DNA of 64,000 nt, from contig NW_027420023.1 in the NCBI RefSeq assembly GCF_009905375.1, forward strand, positions 1 through 64,000. Reading direction: 5' to 3'. The notes under the pieces are model-generated. The model was not told the DNA's origin. It saw only the letters and a list, made by a program, of their open reading frames with translations, and ran no database searches. Of the stretch, positions 1-11,091 are shown in pieces. Position 1 is the first letter of the stretch. Every line of letters begins with the position of its first letter. Position numbers and translations under genes: made by a program. Source of the stretch: Apium graveolens (lineage: Eukaryota; Streptophyta; Magnoliopsida; Apiales; Apiaceae).

Positions 1-1380
1 TAAAGACTGATGTGAAGTGGTTGCTTATATAGGCAAGAGAATGCCAAGAGACGCAAAGATATTTAATGCTGACAGGTAGAATTAATTCTACCTCGTCTCC
101 CTAGACTTTGAAAAAGAATAACAGTCATTGGAAAGAGGAAGCATGGTCTAGACCGCACAAGACACAAGAAACAGTGGACTGTTCAAGTACAAATACCATT
201 AATCCTAATCACAGTGACTATTAATCTTCCACTTCAACATATTCGAGTACGAACTGAGACTGTTATCAAATTTTATTCAAAGAGAAGCCAAGTAAAGGAT
301 TAGACTGAGAAATCAGAACTTAGACCTATACCAGAACTTAACAGTCATCAGAACATAATTTCTTCACTCGAAAAAGGAATGCCCATCTTAGTAAATACTC
401 ATACAAGTTCTGAGTTATAGACGTCAGAATTTAATCATCAAAACGTGTAACTGAGAACTTGTCCTCAGAATTTTTACAATAATGACACAATGACTGTTTA
501 TCTAAAATAACATAGACCACCACAGAAATTTTCATCATTCAGATGGAGTGATTAGTGTGTGCATTAAGCTAAAAACAGACAAAGAGTAAAGTCTGATTCA
601 CTTCAGTACATCTTAGAAATAAGGCATAACTAAAATTTTGCTAAAGATCTGTCATTATCCTGAAACCTACTGAAGAATGAGTTTATGCTTGAGTCCACCT
701 CAACTGTTTTGTGCTAATTTTATGCATCTTTTGAAATTCTATTTTACAGTGGCTTCTCAGTGTAAGTGAGTCACGACTGTTTATCAGAATTTATGCTATT
801 TTCAGAGTATTTCTCCAGTAATCATAGAGTGTGAAAAGTCACCAAGAAAATATTTTGCTTTTCTGATGCATATTTACTTAATACCAGCAGTGCACTTGGG
901 TCGTCCCTTCCACATTTTTACTCTAGATCTCAAAGGAGTACCTGATTTTAATCTTTGATCTTTTTGCTTTTTCTTTTGATAAGAGAGGTCTATCAGCACT
1001 TAGTACATTCAGCAGTTTTACTAGTATCAGAACTTAACAGATGAGTAGCATTATTCTAATTTGTGACTTAGTAATAAGATATACAAAGTGAACTTAACTA
1101 AGCTCAGTTATCAGAATTTGCTAGTGTCATAAGATTTCCACTGAAATGATTACTTCTTCCATGGAATCATTTGTTTATTGAAGACTACTAGGTCAGTATC
1201 TAGCACAGTTATCCTCATAGGATTGAATATGTACTAGAACAGACATATCACTTATCAGAGTTTAGAAACATATATCAGACAACAGTCAGTACTTAAAGAC
1301 ATTTATCAATTAAGCACAGAATACACAATGAGATTAATTCTGTAAATACTGAGCATAAAGTCTGATAACACAGAACAAGT
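1..1380 (-). other. Spacer of A between pol and the small ORF
   Basis: No coding sequence is supported here. It is the reverse complement of the C spacer 41577-42935, recognisable throughout (for example the strings around 100-135 and 890-910). It is AT-rich and studded with short TCAGAACTTA/TCAGAATTT-type motifs. At its distal end, 25-32, a minus-strand TATATAAG is the counterpart of the TATA box ahead of the small ORF in C; the ATG itself would fall about 50 nt beyond the left edge. Confidence 0.75.
25..32 (-). promoter_or_regulatory. TATA box ahead of the (off-window) small ORF of A
   Basis: Minus-strand TATATAAG, positionally equal to the TATATATA at 42908 in C and to the TATATAAA at 19481 in D. 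Inferred promoter for a separate transcript of the 3' genes; no transcription evidence. Confidence 0.45.
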
Positions 1381-4300
1381 CTAAGCAGATTTAGAGAAAG
1401 AACCTGAAACCATTCCAAGTTCATTTACCAATCTTGTAAAAGTAGCTTCACATAATGGTTTTGTGAAGATATCTGCCAACTGTTGATCTGTGGGAACAAA
1501 ATGCAATTCCACTGTACCTTTATCCACATGTTCCCTGATGAAATGGTACCTGATGCTGATGTGCTTTGTCATTGAGTGTTGAACTGGATTACCTGTCATA
1601 GCAATAGCACTTTGATTATCACAGTAAATATGGATTTTGAAATATGTTAACCCATAATCCAGTAACTGATTCTTCATCCAAAGAATCTGTGCACAACAGC
1701 TTCCTGCAGCAATTTACTCTGCTTCTGCAGTTGATGTGGAAATTGACTTTTGTTTCTTGCTGTACCAAGAAACCAATCTGCCTCCAAGAAATTGGCAGCT
1801 TCCACTTGTGCTTTTCCTGTCAATTTTGCAACCTGCAAAATCTGCATCTGAGTAACCTATTAGTTTAAAATCTGATTCTCTAGGATACCATAATCCCAGA
1901 GCAGCTGTCCCTTTAAGATACTTAAAGATTCTTTTTACAGCTGTTAAGTGAGGTTCTCTTGGATCTGCTTGAAATCTTGCACAAAGACAGGTAGCATACA
2001 TGATATCAGGTCTACTAGCAGTTAGATAGAGTAGAGAGCTAATCATACCTCTGTAGTCAGTAATATCTACTGATTTACCGGTATCCTTATCCAGTTTTGT
2101 TGCAGTGGCCATTGGAGTGGATGCACTTGAACAATCTTGCATTCCAAATTTCTTTAGCAAGTTTCTGGTGTACTTGGTTTGACAAATAAAAGTGCCTTCC
2201 TCATTCTGCTTGACTTGAAGGCCCAGAAAATAGCTAAGTTCCCCCATCATACTCATCTGATATCTTGACTGCATTAGTTTGGCAAACTTCTTGCAAAGTT
2301 TGTCATTTATAGATCCAAAAATGATATCATCAACATAAATCTGGACCAGAAGTAAGTCCTTTCCATGGTTGAGGTAGAACAGTGTTTTGTCTATTGCCCC
2401 TCTGTTGAATCCACTTTCCAGAAGAAACTGAGCTAAAGTCTCATACCATGCTCTAGGAGCTTGCTTAAGTCCATAAAGTGCTTTGTCAAGTCTGTAGACA
2501 TAGTCTGGATGTTTGGTATCTACAAAACCTGGAGGTTGTTCAACATATACCTCTTCCTCCAATTCTCCATTGAGAAAAGCACTTTTCACATCCATTTGAA
2601 AGATAGTAAACTTTTTGTGAGCAGCATAAGCCAAAAATATCCTTATGGCTTCTAACCTAGCAACTGGTGCAAATTTTCATCATAATCAATTCCCTCCTGT
2701 TGAGAATATCCTTTTGCAACCAGCCTTGCCTTATTCCTTGTAATTATGCCATCACTGTCAGTTTTGTTTCTGAATACCCACTTTGTACCAACAACAGATC
2801 TATTCTTTGGTCTTGGTACTATGGTCCAGACTTTGTTTCTTTCAAATTCATTCAACTCTTCCTGCATTGCTTGCACCCAATCAGCATCTTGAAGAGCTTC
2901 TTCCACTTTTTTTGGCTCATTCTGAGAGAGAAAAGAATTGTAAAGACACTCATTTGAAGTACCTGTTCTAGTTCTGACACCTGCATCAGGATTTCCAATT
3001 ATCAAATCAGGTGTATGTGATTTTATCCACTTCCTTGCAGATGGAAGGTTTTCTCTAGAACTGGATGCTCCCCCATGATCCATGCTATCTTTATTTTCAT
3101 TTTCTGATGCTCCCCCTGAAACTATGCTCTCTGAGTTGGATTCTTCAGTATTTAGATTTTCAGTACTATCTGAACTTGGCTTATCAGAACTTGATGAATC
3201 AGAACTTGAAGAGCCAGATGCATGTTCGGATGTTTCTTGAGATGTGGTAGGATCTTGAGTATGCTCCCCCTGCATAGGGGCATCTTCCTTTAACGTAGTC
3301 ACCACAGTTTCAATAACATCAGAGTTTAATCCATCAGAGTTTGCAGTATCAGGACTTAGACTGTCAGGATTTTCAGTATCAGAATATGAGTCTTCATTTT
3401 CAAATCTCAGCTGATCATGGTCAATGAAATCTTTAAGACCAGTGATCTTCTTGTCATCAAAAGAGACATTGATAGATTCCATGACCACTTTTGTTCTCAA
3501 ATTATAGACTCTGAAGGCTTTTATGGAAAGTGGATATCCAACAAAGATTCCTTCATCAGCTTTTAGATCAAACTTTGATAGCTGTTCAGGATGACTCTTG
3601 AGAACAAAACAATTGCATCCAAATACATGAAAATATTTCAGATTTGGCTTTTTTTTCTTCACCATCTCATATGGTATTTTTCCATGCTTGTTAATGAGTG
3701 TTGCATTTTGAGTAAAATAAGCAGTCTGCACAGCTTCAGCCCAGAAATAGGTTGGAAGCTTTGCTTCTTCAAGCATTGTACGTGCAGCTTCAATGAGAGT
3801 TCTATTCTTTCTTTCAACAACTCCATTTTGCTGTGGAGTACCAGGAGCAGAAAATTCCTGCTTTATTCCATGGCTTTTGCAGAACTCTTCCATTTTCAAA
3901 TTCTTGAGCTCAGTGCCATTATCACTCCTTAAAATTTTCACAGAATCTTTGACCATTTTATCCAGCTGTTTGACATGATCAATCAAGATAGATGCAGTTT
4001 CACTTTTTGTGTGCAAGAAATACACCCATGTGTATCTGGTGAACTCATCCACTATGACCAACGCATACTTCTTCTTTGCAATAGACATGACATTTACTGG
4101 ACCAAATAGATCAATATGTATAAGATGATAAGGCTCAAGAATTGATGAATCAGTCTTGCTCTTGAATGAAGATTTTCTTTGTTTGGCTTTCTGAAATGAA
4201 TCACAAAGACCATCAGGAGCAAATACTGTGTTTGGCAATCCTCTCACAAGATCTTTCTTGACCAGTTCATTTATATTGTTGAAATTTAAATGAGAGAGTT

Positions 4301-4724
4301 TTTTATGCCAATTCCAGCTTTCTTCAATTGATGCTCTACTTAACAGACAGATTGGAGAGCCATCAGTACTTGTTGAAAGCTTAGCTTCATAAATGTTACC
4401 ACGTCTGTATCCTTTCAGAACAACTTTGCCTTTAGATTTACTCACAATTTCACAGTGTTCTTCAAAGAAATCAACATGATAACCTCTGTCACAGATTTGA
4501 CTTATACTCAGTAGGTTGTGTTTAAGTCCTGAGACCAGAGCTACTTGTTTAATTATGACATTTCCAAGATTGATATTGCCATATCCCAATGTTTTTCCAA
4601 TATTGCCATCTCCATAAGAAACACTTGGGCCAGCTTTCTCCATAAAGTCTGATAGCAGGGCCTTATTTCCAGTCATATGTCCTGAACATCCACTTTCCAG
4701 AACTAGAATATTTTTCCTGTTGCC
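1381..4724 (-). pseudogene. pol: pol of A (protease-integrase-RT-RNase H), broken
   Basis: Copia-type polyprotein part downstream of the predicted 3' splice site. Order: protease, integrase (HHCC finger, DDE core), RT with YVDD, RNase H ending in the IFTKPL block and stop at 1381. Compared with C it carries a one-base deletion near 2672-2678 in the RT N-terminus (DYDE then shifts), and a TAT-to-TAA stop at 1714-1716 inside the RNase H motif STAEAEY. The protease active site reads ESG where C has DSG, and the integrase finger has CDSF where C has CDSC, so two essential residues are lost. Without these lesions it would read in frame from the gag exon through the spliced junction. Confidence 0.92.
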
Positions 4725-5810
4725 CTGCAATCACAAAGACCACTAATTATTAGTTTTAAGGACCCAGACTTGCTTGGATCCTTTGGCCTTATTAAGTTTG
4801 TTAACATTTGCAGCGGATTTAGCATCAGAGTTTATGTTAACATTTTTCTTAACAGAATTTACACCATCAGACTTTGAATCAGAATTTACACTAGAAGGAA
4901 CAATGGAAACTTTCTTCAAAGAAGGTTTTATTTGATAATAATCATAGTACAAACTATGATATTCCTTACAAGTATAAATGGAATGCCATAAACTACCACA
5001 ATGAAAACAAGGATTTTGTGGTTTGTATCTAACAGACTGACTCTTAACTCCTGATTTTGAAGGTAAGGAGTTAATATTCTTATTCTTCCTGCAAAAAGAA
5101 GCCAGATGGTTAGAACTTCCACAGTTATGACATGTTTTCCTAGGAGCATCAGGAACAGGTTTATAATCATTGCTTTTATTCACACCTTCCTTTCCATTCC
5201 TATTTTTCCTAGGTGATTTTACCTTGTTTGCATTCTTGACATCTTTCAGCTTATGCTTAAGCTGCTTCTTTGTCATTAAGCCTATGTTTACTTCAGCTGT
5301 CTTTTCCTGTTTTAGTTTGTCAGAAGTTAATTCCTCTTTAACTTCTAATTTCTCATTATCAGACTTTACAGTTATAAACTTAACAGGTTTTAACTTTGGC
5401 TTTTGCTTAACAACAGGCTTAATTTCTTCAGTTCCTTTATCATTCTTATTCTCTCCATAACCTAAGCCCTCTTTCCAATTTTCACTACTTAGCAAATTTT
5501 GAGTTGTTCTGCCAGAGTTAGTCCAAGTCCTGATCATCTCTCTTTCCTTTTCTAACTCAGTTTTTAGAGATTCATTCATTTTTAGCACTTCATCCCTAAC
5601 ATAAAAAGCATCATCTCTATCCTTCTGAGTTTGATGGAATATAACTAACTCTTTTTCTAAGAAATCATTTCTTTTCTTAAAAGCAAGATTTTCAGAAGTT
5701 AATCTTTCACATGTTAAGGTTTGATCTCTATAACTAACAAACATGGTTTTAAGATATCTTCTCAACTCATTAATATCATCAGTATGAAAAGTATAAGTAG
5801 TCTGAGGTAC
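4725..5810 (-). other. Predicted GT-AG intron between gag and pol of A (1086 nt)
   Basis: Donor AAAG|GTACCT at 5811/5810; acceptor TGATTGCAG|GGC at 4725/4724; a CTAAT branch-point match lies about 30 nt upstream of the acceptor. Joining the flanks gives GAAACAAAGGGCAACAGG, which is exactly the uninterrupted sequence of C across 38231/38232. The length is divisible by three and the intron is open in the gag frame until a TAG near its 3' end. Retained, it gives long Gag; removed, it gives Gag-Pol. Splicing itself is inferred. Confidence 0.82.
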
Positions 5811-7079
5811 CTTTGTTTCAGCAGCTTCAGAACTGCTCTCAGCACTTTCTTTATCAGCATTTGCCATCAATGCATAGTTCTCCTCACTTTCAGAGTCTGA
5901 AGTGTCTGTCCAGCTTTTCTGCTTTGTGACAAGAGCCTTGCCTCTGTCACCCTTTACCTTCTTGCAGTCAGGAGATATATGGCCTTTCTCACCACAGTTA
6001 TAGCATTTAACATTGGTGTAATCTCCTCTGTCAGACTTTCCTCCTCTGCCTTCAGATCTTCTGAAATTCTTCTTATCAGAACTTATGCTTTTTCTGGAAA
6101 ACTTCTTTCCCTTCCTGAACTTCCTGTATGCAATCTTGGTGATTCCTTTCACCATAAGAGCACACAGCTTCATCATCTCCTCATCAGCATCAATCTCAGG
6201 CAAGCTTTCAGAATCTGAGTCATCATCACTCTCAGAACTTGATGACTCAGTATCAGACTTTATGAAAAGAGCTTTACCCTTGTCTTTCTTTGAGGAAGCT
6301 GCTTTGGGGAATTCTTCTTCAGCCTTAAGAGCAACTGTCCTTGACTTTCCTCCTTTCCTCTTGCTTCTTTGTTCCATCTCCAGCTCATGAGTCTTGAGCA
6401 TTCCATAGATTTCGTCAAGAGTTGTTTCATCAAGATTGTAGTTGTCTCTTATTGTCGTTGCCTTCAAATCCCAGCATTCAGGAAGAGCTAACAGGAACTT
6501 AAGGTTTGAATCTTCAAGATCATACTCTTTATCAACCAATGACAAATCATTCAAAAGTTTGACAAATCTATCATATAAATCATTCAATGAGTCATTAGTC
6601 TTTGAGTCAAAGTGTTCATACTCTTGAGTGAGTATTGTCTTCCTGTTCTTCTTAATTGTGTCAGTTCCCTGACATCTTGTTTCCAGAGCATCCCATATCT
6701 CCTTAGCAGTCTTGCAGTTGATTACCCTGTTTGACATTACATTATCAATGGCACTATGCAGTAAGTGTCGTACCTTACCATCCTTAGCAATTGATGCTAT
6801 GTCCTCAGCAGTATAATCACTCTTCTCCTTTGGTACGGTCATTGCTGCTTCACCTGCAACTGCAACAGCGAGTTTGGTTGGTTTGTGAGGACCTTCCTTG
6901 ATTCTATCCAGGTATTCTGGATCTGTTGCTTCCAGGAACATGGTCATCCTTACCTTCCATATGGGATATTCAGATGGTCTCAGTATGGGGACTCTGATGG
7001 TCTCATACCGACTCTGAATTTGTGTCTTTGGTGGTTCCTCAGTTGTGGTAGGCTTAGTTGGAGTTTCTATGTCTGACAT
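4743..7079 (-). CDS. gag: Gag of A, long form read through the intron (778 aa)
   Basis: Capsid/nucleocapsid polyprotein of a copia element. The start ATG at 7079 lies 43 nt inside the PBS. The N-terminal ~250 residues have the copia Gag fold (YPIWKVRM near residue 41). Then come basic and acidic serine-rich segments and a CCHC knuckle CYNCGEKGH at about residue 359. After residue ~423 the reading enters the predicted intron and adds ~355 residues: a coiled-coil-like segment, then two more CCHC-like knuckles, CHNCGSSNH (~648) and CFHCGSLWH (~690). The stop TAG is at 4743-4745, 18 nt before the 3' splice site. C has the first ~420 residues fused straight to protease. The frame is open throughout, which suggests the long form was selected. 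Confidence 0.85.
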   Translation of the reverse strand: MSDIETPTKPTTTEEPPKTQIQSRYETIRVPILRPSEYPIWKVRMTMFLEATDPEYLDRIKEGPHKPTKLAVAVAGEAAMTVPKEKSDYTAEDIASIAKDGKVRHLLHSAIDNVMSNRVINCKTAKEIWDALETRCQGTDTIKKNRKTILTQEYEHFDSKTNDSLNDLYDRFVKLLNDLSLVDKEYDLEDSNLKFLLALPECWDLKATTIRDNYNLDETTLDEIYGMLKTHELEMEQRSKRKGGKSRTVALKAEEEFPKAASSKKDKGKALFIKSDTESSSSESDDDSDSESLPEIDADEEMMKLCALMVKGITKIAYRKFRKGKKFSRKSISSDKKNFRRSEGRGGKSDRGDYTNVKCYNCGEKGHISPDCKKVKGDRGKALVTKQKSWTDTSDSESEENYALMANADKESAESSSEAAETKVPQTTYTFHTDDINELRRYLKTMFVSYRDQTLTCERLTSENLAFKKRNDFLEKELVIFHQTQKDRDDAFYVRDEVLKMNESLKTELEKEREMIRTWTNSGRTTQNLLSSENWKEGLGYGENKNDKGTEEIKPVVKQKPKLKPVKFITVKSDNEKLEVKEELTSDKLKQEKTAEVNIGLMTKKQLKHKLKDVKNANKVKSPRKNRNGKEGVNKSNDYKPVPDAPRKTCHNCGSSNHLASFCRKNKNINSLPSKSGVKSQSVRYKPQNPCFHCGSLWHSIYTCKEYHSLYYDYYQIKPSLKKVSIVPSSVNSDSKSDGVNSVKKNVNINSDAKSAANVNKLNKAKGSKQVWVLKTNN

Positions 7080-7121
7080 GATTGTGTTTGGATCTTTAAC
7101 TGTATGTAAGTTAACAGATAG

Positions 7122-7133
7122 GCTCTGATACCA
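7122..7133 (-). promoter_or_regulatory. Primer binding site of A (tRNA-iMet)
   Basis: Minus-strand TGGTATCAGAGC two bases inside the 5' LTR; matches the 3' end of plant initiator tRNA-Met by known family usage. Confidence 0.93.
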
Positions 7134-7135
7134 AT

Positions 7136-7750
7136 TGTTAGGTCACACACACACTGTAGAGGGGGTGAATACAGTGTATAGTACACTCAAATCGAACTTT
7201 AAGAACTTAAGTAACAGAAAACAAACTTTATTGAAACAATAAACTCTGTTACAGTATGGAACTGTTACCTCTCAGTGATGAACAAATATCACGAGAGCTG
7301 CTAGGGTTACAATGAATAATCTTTTCTAATAATGATAACACTTATAGTGTAAACCCTATGTCTGTGTTTATATACTACACAGTTACAAGATAATCGCTAA
7401 TTGATATGGAATATAATTCTGCTTCCTAAAATATATCAATCAGATATCTTTTCTTCCAAGTATTCCATTCTTCACGGAATTCCTTCTTCATGCATATCTC
7501 TTCTTATGTTTATCTCGATCTTCTTTCCTTTAATCAGCTACTGTCCTTATCTGATTGTCCTTCAGCACTTAAGTTCTGATATCTATCTTCTGATGATTAT
7601 CTCCTGATAATATAAGTACTGATATCCTTAAGTCCTGACTTGCAGTATAAGTACTGATCAACAGTTAAGTACTGATTTATCCTGTTCACGTAAGATCTGA
7701 AAGCTAAACATAAAACATATTAGCCATGACATTATCAAATATATCTAACA
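7136..7750 (-). repeat. 5' LTR of A (615 bp)
   Basis: On the minus strand it runs from TGTTAGATATATTTG to TGACCTAACA, homologous to the 599 bp LTRs of C. TATA box at 7367-7374 (minus TATATAAA). It contains the same clusters of TCAGTACTTA motifs as C. An almost identical second copy at 10477-11091 arose by segmental duplication, not insertion. Confidence 0.95.
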
Positions 7751-9357
7751 ATCCAGATGTTGGAGTCAGAACTAGACGTGCTACTCAAAATGAGTGTCTG
7801 TTCTCAGGATTTCTTTCTGAGATGGAACCTAAGAAGATTGAGGAAGCACTGACTGATCCAAATTGGGTGATTGCTATGCAAGATGAACTCAATCAATTTG
7901 AAAGTCAACAAGTCTGGAAACTGGTACCTAGACCTACACACAAGAAAGCTGTTGGTACTAGGTGGGTATTCAGGAATAAACTAGATGAAGATGGTGTGGT
8001 TACAAGAAACAAAGCAAGACTGGTAGCTAAAGGGTATTCTCAAGCTGAAGGCATTGATTATGATGAAACCTATGCTCCAGTGGCTAGACTAGAGGCCATC
8101 AGGATATTTTTGGCATTTGCAGCATTCTCTAACTTTAAAGTTTATCAAATGGATGTCAAGAGCGCCTTTCTGAATGGAAAGCTGGATGAAGAGGTATATG
8201 TAGAGCAACCTCCTGGTTTTGAAGATCCAGATCATTTGGATTTTGTCTTCTTTCTTTTCAAGGCTATCTATGGACTCAAACAGTCTCCGAGAAAATGGTA
8301 TGACACTCTCTCTGAATTTCTTATTGAAAATAGCTTTATTAGAGGTGTCATAGACAAAACTCTCTTTTCTAAAAAACATAAGAATGATACTATATTAGTT
8401 CAAGTCTATGTGGATGATATAATATTTGGGTCTACTAATGATAATCTCTGTAAGAGATTTGCTAAGTTAATGCACAGCAAGTTTGAAATGAGCATGATGG
8501 GAGAGCTGAAGTTCTTTCTTGGATTACAAGTAAATCAAAGGTTAGATGGAACATTTATTTGTCAATCCAAGTATCTCAAGGAACTCCTCAAAAAGTACAA
8601 TCTAGAGGATTCTGCATCAGCAAGGACTCCATCAACTACAGCTGTCAAGCTTGGACCATGTGAAAACTCTATTAAGGTAGATGTCATAAGCTACAGAGGT
8701 ATAATTGGCTTGTTACTCTATCTTACTGCAAGTAGACCAGATATTATGTATGCTACATGCTTATGTGCAAGGTTCCAAGCGGATCCTAGAGATATTCATC
8801 TCGTTGCTGTTAAACGAATCTTAAGATATCTTAAGGGAACACTAAATCTAGGTATTTGGTACCCTAAAGAATCTGGTTTTAACCTTGTTGGATATACAGA
8901 TTCAGATTATGCAGGAAGTGTTGTTGATAGGAAAAGCACCTCAGGGAGTTGTCAATTCCTAGGTAGCAGACTAGTCTCATGGTACAGCAAGAAACAGCAA
9001 ACAGTTTCCAACTCAACGGCCGAGGCTGAATATATTGCTGCTGGAAGCTGCTGTGCTCAGATCTTGTGGATTAGGAACCAGCTATGAGACTATGGCTCTG
9101 TATTGAACAAAATTCCTATTTTATGTGACAATACAAGTGCAATAGTCATCACCGACAACCCTGTGCAGCACTCGAGGACAAAGCACATTGACATCAGGTA
9201 TCATTTTATTAGAGAGCACGTCATGAATGGTACTGTTGAACTATTTTTTGTTCCAACAGAAGAACAAATAGCAGATATTTTCACTAAACCTCTTGATGAA
9301 TCCACATTTACCAAATTAGTTGGTAAATTGGGTATGTTGAATAGCTTTAGTGATTAA
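7751..9357 (+). pseudogene. pol: pol 3' part of B (RT-RNase H), duplication copy 1
   Basis: The frame enters from A's LTR; genuine B sequence begins at 7751 with NPDVGVRTR. It carries the copia RT core ([23 protein letters not shown] near 8408-8430) and RNase H ([35 protein letters not shown]), ending at TAA 9355. A TGA at 9085-9087 replaces an expected Arg codon after NQL; it is shared with copy 2 and so predates the duplication. Ile replaces the usual Met in YRGMIG (8703). The integrase half lies on the other side of A, outside the window. Confidence 0.92.
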
Positions 9358-9679
9358 ACTTTTGAATATCTGAAATCTGTTCTTGAATGAATTTACAAAT
9401 GAATTTTTCATAAATGAAAAATTCATTTGCAAATTCATTTTATCATTTTCCAAAATTTCCTGCTTATTTCTATGAAATTTATATTATCTTATCTGTTTTA
9501 TTTACTCTACTTGTAAATTTCAAATATCTCAAAATATTTTATTTCTCTAAAAATATTTTTCTATGAATTTTATTTGCTAAAATTCAACAGAAATCTATTT
9601 TTGGAATAAAAATAATTAATTCTGAAATATTGTCTTTGTTTTTATAAATATTTTCTGTAAGTATATAATTGTCTTTCTA

Positions 9680-10095
9680 CTGGAATGACAATCGGCAAGA
9701 CAATTAAAATTGTCTTGCTGAAAATCATTTCAGTACATATATATATAAATATGAACATACTAATTCTGTTTATAATTGTTTTATTTCCAAAATGACAATC
9801 GGCAAGACAATTGAAATTGTCTTGCTGAAAGTCATTTCAGTATATAATTGTGTTATTTTGGTTATCAATATAGTTTTATACTGGCAAGACAATCGGTATG
9901 ACTATCAATTGTCTTGCCAGTTATAAACCTTATATATATATATTTTTCTTTTATTTTATACTGGTATGACAATCGGTATGACTATCAGATTGTCATACCA
10001 GTTATATATATTTAGTGTTTATTAATTTTATTTCTTTTATGTTTTTTTCTGTCTGGTATGACAATCGGTATGACAATCCCGGATTGTCATACCAG
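9680..10095. repeat. Array of five hairpins with GACAATCGG core, copy 1
   Basis: Inverted repeats spaced 50-110 bp. Hairpin 1 has arms GCAAGACAATT/AATTGTCTTGC inside longer imperfect arms (9680-9733). Hairpin 2 repeats this near 9790-9840. Hairpin 3 is 9881-9920 with 13-bp perfect arms CTGGCAAGACAAT. Hairpin 4 (9961-10001) and hairpin 5 (10053-10095) have 14-bp arms CTGGTATGACAATC. The loop always contains CGG plus another TATGAC or CAAGAC. Confidence 0.9.
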
Positions 10096-10170
10096 TTATA
10101 CTACTTAATCATTTTTGTGTCTGTTTTTTTTAATTTTCATCAGTTCAGTTCAATTTGTTTTTCAAATATC

Positions 10171-10175
<5 letters not shown>

Positions 10176-10263
<88 letters not shown>
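10176..10263 (+). repeat. (TC)44 microsatellite
   Basis: Uninterrupted 88-nt TC tract in the leader ahead of ORF3; (TC)37 in the other copy. Confidence 0.98.
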
Positions 10264-10268
<5 letters not shown>

Positions 10269-10476
10269 TTCAATCAAATCAACAGTCACCATTGTTCCTC
10301 TTGCTCGAGTTTTTACTCAACACACTCTTCTGATATATACATACACTTGTATACATACAGAAGTGAAGTGCTGCCCAATTTTTTTTTATTATTTATTTCA
10401 GTTATTTCTATCAATTTTTTCTTTTTCCCCAAAACAATCTGATTGTTATTGTGTCTTGTGTTTTAGGTATTTCAAT

Positions 10477-11091
10477 TGTTAGGTCACACACACACTGTAG
10501 AGGGGGTGAATACAGTGTATAGTACACTCAAATCGAACTTTAAGAACTTAAGTAACAGAAAACAAACTTTATTGAAACAATAAACTCTGTTACAGTATGG
10601 AACTGTTACCTCTCAGTGATGAACAAATATCACGAGAGCTGCTAGGGTTACAATGAATAATCTTTTCTAATAATGATAACACTTATAGTGTAAACCCTAT
10701 GTCTGTGTTTATATACTACACAGTTACAAGATAATCGCTAATTGATATGGAATATAATTCTGCTTCCTAAAATATATCAATCAGATATCTTTTCTTCCAA
10801 GTATTCCATTCTTCACGGAATTCCTTCTTCATGCATATCTCTTCTTATGTTTATCTCGATCTTCTTTCCTTTAATCAGCTACTGTCCTTATCTGATTGTC
10901 CTTCAGCACTTAAGTTCTGATATCTATCTTCTGATGATTATCTCCTGATAATATAAGTACTGATATCCTTAAGTCCTGACTTGCAGTATAAGTACTGATC
11001 AACAGTTAAGTACTGATTTATCCTGTTCACGTAAGATCTGAAAGCTAAACATAAAATATATTAGCCATGACATTATCAAATATATCTAACA
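10477..11091 (-). repeat. Duplicated LTR of A (615 bp), not a solo LTR
   Basis: Nearly identical to 7136-7750. Its left neighbour is B's pre-ORF3 leader and its right neighbour is B's pol, so it has no target duplication and came with the tandem duplication. TATA copy at 10708-10715 (minus). Confidence 0.93.

Larger units (their letters stand above)
1..7750 (-). mobile_element. Element A: SIRE-like Ty1/copia retrotransposon, 3' part cut by window edge
   Basis: Read on the minus strand, the order is 5' LTR (7136-7750), initiator-Met PBS, gag, protease, integrase, RT, RNase H, then a 1.38 kb spacer leading to the promoter of a small ORF that lies off the left edge. This order and the spacer sequence match element C over its length. 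A interrupts the pol gene of B: B coding sequence resumes at 7751 immediately outside the LTR. The other end of A and its target duplication are outside the window. The pol gene is broken, so A is not autonomous now. Confidence 0.93.
7132..10472. repeat. Tandem duplication, copy 1 (3341 bp)
   Basis: Contains A's 5' LTR, B's RT-RNase H and B's hairpin/TC-repeat leader. Repeated directly at 10473-13800. All three boundaries carry the pentamer CAATT (7132, 10473, 13801). Apart from the TC tract I count about six substitutions and one T-run difference, so the event is recent. Confidence 0.95.
9358..10472 (+). other. Leader of B between pol and ORF3, copy 1
   Basis: AT-rich, no supported gene. 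It holds five hairpins (9680-10095), a (TC)44 tract (10176-10263) and a pyrimidine-rich stretch ending in TTTTAG at 10465. In the duplication this copy is cut off from ORF3 and runs into the copied LTR of A. Confidence 0.8.

Noticed and set aside
7401..7607. 66-68 aa ORFs in copia LTRs (also 10742, 36442, 48001)
   Set aside because: Frame across the LTR regulatory region, on the strand opposite to transcription; no protein features.
9881..9920. MITE or DNA transposon from the inverted repeats
   Set aside because: Hairpins are ~40-55 bp, repeated within one element, without target duplications or transposase.
9680..10095. CRISPR-like repeat array
   Set aside because: Units are palindromic and diverged, spacers are unequal AT-rich DNA, and the context is a plant retrotransposon.
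10015..10482. ORFs with long Ser-Leu repeats (also 13426-13927)
   Set aside because: They are translations of the TC microsatellite in different frames; no conserved product.
10477..11091. Solo LTR formed by LTR-LTR recombination
   Set aside because: Its two flanks are different parts of B with no target duplication; the surrounding 3.3 kb is duplicated.
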